Assembly: GCA_900766945.1 (NCBI GenBank)
Contig: CAAFXD010000152.1
Coordinates: forward strand, 1-27,076
Direction: 5' to 3'
DNA from: Clostridia bacterium
GTDB taxonomy: Bacteria; Bacillota; Clostridia; Oscillospirales; Acutalibacteraceae
DNA length: 27,076 nucleotides
Shown piece by piece: positions 8,002-13,681 of the stretch. A model generated the notes under the pieces. That model did not search any database. It was not told the DNA's origin and worked only from the letters and a program-made list of their open reading frames with translations. Positions within the stretch are counted from its first letter, which is position 1, and every line of letters starts with the position of its first letter. The position numbers were made by a program, and so were the translations under genes.

Positions 8002-8424
8002 TTAAAATGTTTCATCTTCATAATCCATATCCTGCCCTGCAAAATCGTCTTTTTCGCCTTTTTCCACAAGCACAACATCATTTGCACTTCTTGTGCCGCT
8101 GAAAAATGCGGATATTTTTTGATTTATACTTAAAAAGCCTTCCCGCCACGGGAAAGTGTCGGCAAAATATGTGTCAAAATCCTTTGCAAAAGTACCGTCC
8201 GTCAAGGTCTGCCAAGTTATTTGCGGCATTCTTGCTAAGGCACGGTTTTCACTTTCGGACACGGTTTTGTCCGTGTCAAAAACGCTGACTGTAAACAACA
8301 AAAATAAGACAACAAAAAACAAAATACAAACCACCGCGCTTATCCCCTTTTGTAAAAGCGGGCGGCGGTCGGCAATCGAGTCGGTTTGCGGTTTTATTTT
8401 TTTCAGTTTTTCTAAATATACCAT
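8002..8424 (-). CDS. Short DHHW/AlgJ-like membrane protein, N-terminal anchor only
   Basis: The protein has 140 residues from the second of two tandem ATGs, which gives 7-base spacing to AAAGGG. After a basic cytoplasmic start it has one transmembrane segment (about residues 27-47). It then shows ENRALARMPQITWQTLTDG and FAKDFDTYFADTFPWREGF, a signature of the extracytoplasmic DHHW family that partners MBOAT acyltransferases. Those proteins are normally near 400 residues, with the catalytic SGNH-like part C-terminal. Here the frame ends after an acidic tail (KDDFAGQDMDYEDETF), and no further DHHW sequence follows before the next gene 12 bases on. It could be a truncation, or a deliberately short partner or localising subunit. 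It lies 11 bases after the MBOAT gene and is surely in the same transcript. Confidence 0.72.
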   Translation of the reverse strand: MVYLEKLKKIKPQTDSIADRRPLLQKGISAVVCILFFVVLFLLFTVSVFDTDKTVSESENRALARMPQITWQTLTDGTFAKDFDTYFADTFPWREGFLSINQKISAFFSGTRSANDVVLVEKGEKDDFAGQDMDYEDETF

Positions 8425-8435
8425 CATAATACCCT

Positions 8436-9842
8436 TTAAAAACGGAAATACAAAAACGGATTATAGCTTGTCCCCACCAAGGCGGCGGTAGCGACAGCCA
8501 AAGCACCAATCGCAAACAATAAGCAAGCAGTGTTGACCGAAGCCCTGCCGAGCCGTTTGGCAGACAAACGGTGTGCAACGGTTTTCAAATACGGCAGTAT
8601 CGGGCAAGAAAGCACTGCACCGACGAGTAAAACCGCAATATAGTTCACGCACACTGTGCTTTGCGTCAAGTTGGAAAAACCGTGTCCGCCGAAAGCGGAA
8701 ATGAAAAACGCTTTGATTGCGGACAAATCCTCGAAGTAGAAAAATACCCAACCAAACAGGACAACCAACATCGTATAGATGTGCTGTAAAGCTTTTGGAA
8801 GTGTTTCCAAGCGCTTTCCGAGATAGAGTTTTTCCAGCATCAGGAATACAAAATAGTACAGTCCCCACAGCACAAAATTCCAACTTGCGCCGTGCCAAAG
8901 ACCTGTCAAAAGCCAAACAAGCAGCATATTGACCGCCCAACGCTTACGGTTGCCCCCGAGGGGTATGTAGACATAATCCCGAAAAAAACTGCTTAAAGTC
9001 ATATGCCAGCGGCGCCAAAAGTCGCTGATACTACGCGCGGCATACGGATAGCGGAAGTTTTCGGGGAAATCGAACCCGAACACCTTCCCTAAACCGATTG
9101 CCATATCGGAATAGCCGGAAAAGTCGAAATAAATCTGCAAAGTATATGCGGCAATCCCTACCCACGCGCCGAGCGCGGATAATGCAGACAAATCCCCACC
9201 GAGCAGTTTCTCGGTTAATTCGCCCGCATAATTGGCAATTAAAACCTTTTTTAACAGACCGACGCAAAAACGCAGTATGCCGTTTGCCGCTTTTTGAAAG
9301 GTGCAGGTGCGCGATTCAATTTGCCGGCAAACATCATTGTAGCGAACAATGGGCCCCGCAATTAACTGCGGGAACATGGAAACATACAAAAGCAGTTTAT
9401 AAAAATACGGCTGGACGGGCACTTTCCCGCGATATACATCGACAACATAGGTCAGCGCCTGAAAGGTGTAAAACGAAATGCCGATGGGTAAAGAAAGCCC
9501 CAAAAGCGGAATGTGGATTTGCATCAAACTGTTGGCGCTCTCGGCAAAAAAGTCAAAATACTTAAACACGCCGAGCGACGAAAGCGTCAAAACCACCGCC
9601 AAGGTTAAAAACAGCTTCGCTTTTTTCGTTCCTCTGTATTTTTCAATAAAAAGCCCCGCAAAAAAATCCACCGCCGTTGTAGCAACCATTAAAAAGATAT
9701 ACTTCGGCTCTCCCCAAGCATAAAACAGGAGAGAAAACACTAAAAGCACGCCGTTGCGAACTTTGATGCGCTTTGTCAAAAAATAAAATACCAAACAAAT
9801 CGGCAGGAAAATGTATAAAAAAGTCAGGCTGGAAAATACCAA
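8436..9842 (-). CDS. MBOAT-family O-acyltransferase (AlgI/DltB/PatA type)
   Basis: This is an integral membrane protein of about 468 residues with many hydrophobic segments. It matches MBOAT acyltransferases that pass acetyl or other acyl groups to extracytoplasmic polysaccharides or peptidoglycan. Diagnostic stretches are LPIGISFYTFQALTYVVDVYRG, FPQLIAGPIVRY, QIYFDFSGYSDMAIGLG, and SDFWRRWHMTLSSFFRDYVY with LTGLWHGASWNF. The two His (about residues 280 and 317) are the conserved family pair. The start is uncertain. Family members usually begin M(V/L)FSSLTFL, which supports the TTG at 9842, while in-frame GTG (9851) and TTG (9857) codons are alternatives and no strong ribosome site decides. 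The polymer it modifies is unknown. The following gene encodes its short DHHW-like partner. Confidence 0.9.
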   Translation of the reverse strand: MVFSSLTFLYIFLPICLVFYFLTKRIKVRNGVLLVFSLLFYAWGEPKYIFLMVATTAVDFFAGLFIEKYRGTKKAKLFLTLAVVLTLSSLGVFKYFDFFAESANSLMQIHIPLLGLSLPIGISFYTFQALTYVVDVYRGKVPVQPYFYKLLLYVSMFPQLIAGPIVRYNDVCRQIESRTCTFQKAANGILRFCVGLLKKVLIANYAGELTEKLLGGDLSALSALGAWVGIAAYTLQIYFDFSGYSDMAIGLGKVFGFDFPENFRYPYAARSISDFWRRWHMTLSSFFRDYVYIPLGGNRKRWAVNMLLVWLLTGLWHGASWNFVLWGLYYFVFLMLEKLYLGKRLETLPKALQHIYTMLVVLFGWVFFYFEDLSAIKAFFISAFGGHGFSNLTQSTVCVNYIAVLLVGAVLSCPILPYLKTVAHRLSAKRLGRASVNTACLLFAIGALAVATAALVGTSYNPFLYFRF

Positions 9843-9879
9843 AAATATCACGCACAACTTTCATAAAACTACAATGGGT

Positions 9880-9888
9880 ATTGTACCA
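9880..9888 (-). promoter_or_regulatory. Extended -10 promoter for the MBOAT operon
   Basis: The minus strand reads TGGTACAAT here: an extended -10 (TG, one base, TACAAT). The -35 region is poor. A start near 9873 would give a leader of about 30 nt to the TTG at 9842. It lies just after sigE, so the acyltransferase operon may also receive read-through from sigE. Confidence 0.4.
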
Positions 9889-9947
9889 CAGATTTTGCAA
9901 AATGCATAGTCTTTTTGTTATATTATCGACCATATTTTTGTTGTGTT

Positions 9948-10652
9948 CTATACTGCTTTTTCCATATCCTTTCGCAACCGTTCCAATATCCTTTTTTCAA
10001 GACGGGAAATATAGCTTTGTGAAATCCCCAAAAGCTCCGCGACCTCTTTTTGCGTATACTCCCTTCCCCCACCGATACCGAAGCGCAGGCACATAATCGT
10101 TCGCTCGCGTTGCGGGAGCATTTGAATGCTCTGCAATAACACCCGTTTTTCGTCGTCATATTCCACGCCCTCGTGGATTTCGTCTGCGGCGCTTCCCAAG
10201 ATATCCGATAAAAGCAGTTCATTCCCGTCCCAATCCACATTTAACGGCTCGTCTATCGACACATCTGCCTTATGGGCAACGGTTTTGCGTAAAAACATTA
10301 AAATTTCATTTTCTATACAGCGTGAAGCATATGTGGCAAGCTTGATGTTTTTTTCGGGTCGAAAGGTGTTGACTGCTTTAATCAGCCCGATTGTACCGAT
10401 GGAAATTAAATCCTCAATATTTACGCCTGAACTTTCAAACTTTTTGGCTATATACACCACCAACCGAAGATTGTGCACAATTAAATCTTCGCGAACCTCC
10501 TTTTCTCCGTTCGCAAGGCGGCTAAGAAGCGCATCTTCTTCTGCCTTGCTTAACGGTTCAGGTAACGATTGCGCACCGTTGATATAGTGTAGTTCACCTT
10601 TACAAAACCAACTTTTAATTTTTAACAATATTTTTTGCAGTTTGAAACACAC
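9948..10652 (-). CDS. sigE: Sporulation sigma factor SigE (pro-sigma-E)
   Basis: This is the mother-cell sigma factor active after asymmetric division, made as an inactive precursor. From the GTG at 10652 it has 234 residues, close to the 239 of Bacillus subtilis SigE. The GTG is supported by GAGGAG nine bases upstream, and the longer frame to 10787 lies inside spoIIGA. The first ~28 residues, basic and amphipathic (KLQKILLKIKSWF), are the pro-sequence removed by SpoIIGA. Region 2 is nearly family-identical: NLRLVVYIAKKFESSG, then NIEDLISIGTIGLIKAVNTF and KLATYASRCIENEILMFLR. NVDWDGNELLLSDILG and the C-terminal helix-turn-helix AELLGISQSYISRLEKRI (region 4) follow. sigG, often next to sigE in Bacilli and Clostridia, is not here. 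Confidence 0.97.
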   Translation of the reverse strand: MCFKLQKILLKIKSWFCKGELHYINGAQSLPEPLSKAEEDALLSRLANGEKEVREDLIVHNLRLVVYIAKKFESSGVNIEDLISIGTIGLIKAVNTFRPEKNIKLATYASRCIENEILMFLRKTVAHKADVSIDEPLNVDWDGNELLLSDILGSAADEIHEGVEYDDEKRVLLQSIQMLPQRERTIMCLRFGIGGGREYTQKEVAELLGISQSYISRLEKRILERLRKDMEKAV

Positions 10653-11508
10653 GATTTTTCTCTCCTCTTTCAAAAAATTGATTGCTGAGTATGACTTCGT
10701 ATTCACCGGTATCAAATTTTTCAGTACTCTGTACCAATATGGGCTTTTGAACCCAAATTCCCTCTTTGGGCAAAGAAACGGTATCAATCACAATGCCGCG
10801 CATCACGCCGCTTCCGTGTACAGTCCCATAAGGGATAAACCGAAACGATGTATCTTGCACTTGCGGAATATCGCCGCGCAAAAAGGCTTGCGCCTCTTTG
10901 GTTGCCAATTTATGTAAAAGGCGCTCTGTCGCAATTAAAATCGGCGTATCGGAAAAACCGTCAGAAAGCGTATTGCCTGTATCCAACAGCGCTTTCGTAT
11001 GCACAGATTTATCGCCGTTTTGCAGAATTACGGTATACAGTCGATTATCCGGCGCCTTTCGTTTTAACAAAGTAAAAAATACCGAAAACAGGATATAGCA
11101 AAATACGGTGCTCAGCAGTAACACCTGCATACTGATGTCAAAATAGACGGCGCCGTTTTGATACACCATTCCGTTCGGTCGAAACACGAGCCACACGGCA
11201 AGCATGGCGCCGCCAAATCCGAAATTGACAGCGAAAAATGCCGCATAGGCTTTTAAGTAGGTTTTCACCGTGTGCGTCGGAAAAGAAATCAAAACGATAA
11301 TACCAACCGCCGCCATATGGAGAAGCACTGTTACGGCAAAGGGCAATGTGGGGGCAAAAATAATCAGGGAATACAGTCCCCCAAAAACCGCGCCGCATAA
11401 AATCCGAATGCGTCGCACACATATACGCAAAATTCGTTTTGTAATCAGCAACAGAAAATAGTTGACAAACAGATTGATAACGACCAGAATATCCGCATAG
11501 ATTACCAA
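10615..11508 (-). CDS. spoIIGA: SpoIIGA, pro-sigma-E processing aspartic peptidase
   Basis: This membrane peptidase of the division septum cleaves pro-SigE once activated by the forespore signal SpoIIR. The first half is five hydrophobic segments, starting YADILVVINLFVNYFLLLI. The second half is a cytoplasmic retroviral-type aspartic peptidase domain with the catalytic motif ALLDTGNTLSDG (Asp176). The TTG at 11508 is chosen because GGGAGGT lies 6 bases upstream and the product then begins MVIYAD, like Bacillus SpoIIGA (MKIYLD). The GTG at 11523 has that ribosome site inside its own coding region. The 297-residue length is normal. Its last 38 bases overlap the start of sigE, which couples synthesis of the peptidase to its only known substrate. 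Confidence 0.95.
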   Translation of the reverse strand: MVIYADILVVINLFVNYFLLLITKRILRICVRRIRILCGAVFGGLYSLIIFAPTLPFAVTVLLHMAAVGIIVLISFPTHTVKTYLKAYAAFFAVNFGFGGAMLAVWLVFRPNGMVYQNGAVYFDISMQVLLLSTVFCYILFSVFFTLLKRKAPDNRLYTVILQNGDKSVHTKALLDTGNTLSDGFSDTPILIATERLLHKLATKEAQAFLRGDIPQVQDTSFRFIPYGTVHGSGVMRGIVIDTVSLPKEGIWVQKPILVQSTEKFDTGEYEVILSNQFFERGEKNRVFQTAKNIVKN

Positions 11509-11526
11509 CGCGTCACCTCCCACAGG

Positions 11527-11561
11527 AAAACCCCGATACCGTAATTATAACGGTATCGGGG
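11527..11561 (-). terminator. Terminator of the ponA-pyr-ruvX operon
   Basis: A 12-bp perfect stem (minus strand 11561-11550 with 11542-11531) with a 7-nt loop is followed by TTTTCC. It lies 28 bases after the ruvX stop and 22 bases before the spoIIGA start codon, so it should shield spoIIGA from operon read-through. Confidence 0.8.
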
Positions 11562-11576
11562 TTGAAATTTTGTCGC
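11544..11576 (-). promoter_or_regulatory. Putative spoIIGA-sigE promoter embedded in the terminator
   Basis: The loop of the terminator reads TTATAATTA on the minus strand, containing a perfect TATAAT at 11549-11544. There is no TTGACA 17 bases away. GCGACA (11576-11571) lies 21 bases upstream and reads TGTCGCT on the plus strand, a 5-of-7 match to the Spo0A box TGTCGAA. In B. subtilis the spoIIG promoter is sigma-A dependent, has unusually long spacing and is activated by Spo0A. A start near 11537 would leave a leader of about 29 nt and would omit the left arm of the hairpin. Confidence 0.45.
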
Positions 11577-11589
11577 TTTGTGGGCGGCG

Positions 11590-12003
11590 TTAATTTTTCC
11601 TTTTTCTGAGATAATCCTCTAAAATAATGACGGCGGAAACCGCGTCAACGATTTCTTTCCGTTTTTTGCCGCGGGTATCGGTCAAATTCAGCGCGTTATG
11701 CGCGGATACCGTGGTTAAGCGTTCATCCTGAAAATCCAGCGGCAAATCGGTTTTCGTCTGTAAAAGCGCCGCAAACGAACGGCAATGCTCCGCACGGAAG
11801 CCCTCAGAGCCGTCCATATTTTTCGGCAGTCCCAGCACAATCAGCTCCGCACGCTTTTCTGTCGCAATAAGCGCCACCGCTTTTGCAACTTTTTCGGCGT
11901 TTTTTTCATGAATGACCGTTACGGGTGACGCCAGCATTTCAAATTTATCACATACGGCAACGCCCGTGCGTGCATCGCCGTAATCCACAGATAAAATCAC
12001 CAT
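11590..12003 (-). CDS. ruvX: RuvX/YqgF-family pre-16S rRNA nuclease or Holliday junction resolvase
   Basis: This 137-residue RNase H-fold protein has the family's normal size and motifs: the N-terminal acidic motif SVDYGDARTGVAV, then IVLGLPKNMDGSEG, DFQDERLTTVSAHNAL and KKRKEIVDAVSAVIILEDYL with the final acidic residues. The family processes the 5' end of 16S rRNA, and a resolvase role has also been proposed. Its ATG overlaps the end of pyrD by 7 bases (ATGGTGA), so it is the last gene of the pyrimidine operon and is followed by the terminator at 11561-11527. Confidence 0.93.
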   Translation of the reverse strand: MVILSVDYGDARTGVAVCDKFEMLASPVTVIHEKNAEKVAKAVALIATEKRAELIVLGLPKNMDGSEGFRAEHCRSFAALLQTKTDLPLDFQDERLTTVSAHNALNLTDTRGKKRKEIVDAVSAVIILEDYLRKRKN

Positions 12004-12908
12004 ACCTGTACCTTGCCGACAATATCGGACACGGATTTTTCTCCGCGTTCGTCCAAATACTCGTTAATGCCCGCAATCACCTTCAACGGGGTATACGCAT
12101 CGGTAAAATTCGCCGTACCGATTTGCACCGCCGAGGCGCCTGCCAAAAGCATTTCTACGGCATCTTGCCATTTCGTGATGCCGCCCATACCGACCACGGG
12201 AATCTTCACACGGTTTGCAACCTGCCACACCATGCGAAGGGCTACGGGGAATACTGCCGCACCCGACAACCCGCCCGTATTGTTTTTGAGAATAGGACGG
12301 CGGGTGTTGATGTCAATTTTCATACCCGTTAAGGTATTGATTAAGGAGACGGCGTCAGCACCGCCCGCTTCTGCCGCCGCGGCCGTTTCGGTAATATCCG
12401 TCACATTGGGCGTCAGTTTAATCATCAACGGCTGTTCTGCAACCGCTTTCACCTGTTTCGTGATATTTTCGACACTTTTCGCCGATGTACCGAACGAAAC
12501 ACCGCCTTCTTTGACATTCGGGCAAGAGATGTTCAGTTCAATCATATCCACGCCCGTGCCCTGTAAGCGGCGGACTGTCTCCACATAATCCTCCACCTGA
12601 CTACCCGCAACATTGGCGATAACCACCGTATTTTGCTTTTTCAAAAACGGCAAATCATCCCGAATAAAGGCATCCACACCCGGATTTTGCAGTCCGACGC
12701 TGTTCAAAATGCCGGACGGTGTTTCGGCAATGCGCGGCGCGGGATTGCCGGGACGCTCGTGTAAGGTTATGCCTTTGCAGGAAATACCGCCCAAACGGGA
12801 AATATCATAAATCCGCGCATATTCCTGCCCAAAGCCGAATGTGCCGCTGGCGGTAATCACGGGGTTTTTGAATTCTACACCCGCAATGTTCACACGCAAA
12901 TCAGCCAT
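11997..12908 (-). CDS. pyrD: Dihydroorotate dehydrogenase class 1B, catalytic subunit
   Basis: PyrD oxidises dihydroorotate to orotate using FMN. In class 1B it works in a heterotetramer with PyrK and reduces NAD. The 303 residues run from the ATG at 12908, which follows AAGGAGG; upstream extensions fall inside pyrK. Visible residues are SCKGIT (FMN contact Lys45), NPAPRIAETPSGILNSVGLQ, IELNISCPNVKEGG with the class 1B catalytic base Cys129, LMIKLTPNVTDI, and GMGGITKWQDAVEMLLAGAS for FMN phosphate. All expected catalytic residues are present. It overlaps pyrK by 8 bases and ruvX by 7. Confidence 0.96.
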   Translation of the reverse strand: MADLRVNIAGVEFKNPVITASGTFGFGQEYARIYDISRLGGISCKGITLHERPGNPAPRIAETPSGILNSVGLQNPGVDAFIRDDLPFLKKQNTVVIANVAGSQVEDYVETVRRLQGTGVDMIELNISCPNVKEGGVSFGTSAKSVENITKQVKAVAEQPLMIKLTPNVTDITETAAAAEAGGADAVSLINTLTGMKIDINTRRPILKNNTGGLSGAAVFPVALRMVWQVANRVKIPVVGMGGITKWQDAVEMLLAGASAVQIGTANFTDAYTPLKVIAGINEYLDERGEKSVSDIVGKVQVW

Positions 12909-13668
12909 TGAAATCGACCTCCTTCGCATCAAATACAGGGCCGTTTTTGCAGACATGGCGCATATGCTCGCCGTCTTGCTCGTGGGTTTTGCAAGCGCAA
13001 ACCAAACAAGCACCGATACCGCATCCCATACGCTGTTCCAACGAAACATAGCATTGCACATTGTGTTCTGCGCACATTGCCGCAACGCCTTTGAGCATCG
13101 GCATCGGCCCGCAGGCATACACCACACAGTCGGGTTTTTCGACTAATTTATCCTTTAAAATATCCGTTACAAATCCTTTTGTGCCATAAGAACCGTCATT
13201 CGTTGTGACCGCAACGCTTTGACAGCACCGCTCAAATTTATCCAATAAAATTAACTGCTCTTTGGAACGAAAGCCCAAAATTGCCTCGGCATTCTCGCCG
13301 TAATCCTGCGCCGCACCGAGCATAGGCGGGCAACCGATGCCGCCGCCGATGAAAACGGCGGGTCTGTCCTTATCGGGGAAAAAGCCGTTGCCCAAAGGCC
13401 CTAAAATATTGAGTTCGTCCCCTGCTTTTTTGGTCGCCAACCAAGCCGTGCCCTCGCCGCGCACCTCAAACACAATAGTAATTGTACCGTTCGCTTGGTC
13501 GATTTCGGAAATCGAAATCGGGCGGCGTAAGGTTTTTTCGCCGCATTGAATATTGACAAACCGCCCGCACCAGCTTTCCTTTGCCAAAGCAGGACAGTCT
13601 ATGACAAAACTGTATGTTGTCGCGTTGAGTTTTTCAACCGATTGGATTTTAAAATACGCCTGAACCAT
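12901..13668 (-). CDS. pyrK: Dihydroorotate dehydrogenase electron-transfer subunit PyrK
   Basis: PyrK carries FAD and a [2Fe-2S] cluster and passes electrons from PyrD to NAD. The 255 residues start at the ATG at 13668, behind AAAGGAG; a longer frame to 13812 runs into carB. Motifs are LRRPISISEI (FAD binding near 48), IGGGIGCPPMLG (NAD binding), YACGPMPMLKG, and the cluster ligands Cys216, Cys221 and Cys224 in MGCGIGACLVCACK plus Cys240 in HVCKNGPVF. It appears fully functional. It begins 13 bases after carB and overlaps pyrD. Confidence 0.96.
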   Translation of the reverse strand: MVQAYFKIQSVEKLNATTYSFVIDCPALAKESWCGRFVNIQCGEKTLRRPISISEIDQANGTITIVFEVRGEGTAWLATKKAGDELNILGPLGNGFFPDKDRPAVFIGGGIGCPPMLGAAQDYGENAEAILGFRSKEQLILLDKFERCCQSVAVTTNDGSYGTKGFVTDILKDKLVEKPDCVVYACGPMPMLKGVAAMCAEHNVQCYVSLEQRMGCGIGACLVCACKTHEQDGEHMRHVCKNGPVFDAKEVDFNG

Positions 13669-13681
13669 AAAATACTCCTTT

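Noticed and set aside
10653..10787. N-terminal extension of SigE to 10787
   Set aside because: It is spoIIGA read in another frame. The GTG at 10652 gives the normal pro-sigma-E length and pro-sequence.
12013..12588. 191-codon plus-strand frame opposite pyrD
   Set aside because: It is a shadow of pyrD on the antisense strand with no ribosome site or known domain. Other long antisense frames over carB, pyrC and the PBP gene were rejected for the same reason.
12909..13127. N-terminal extension of PyrD to 13127
   Set aside because: It lies within pyrK, encodes no conserved sequence, and the ATG at 12908 has AAGGAGG and begins like other PyrD proteins.
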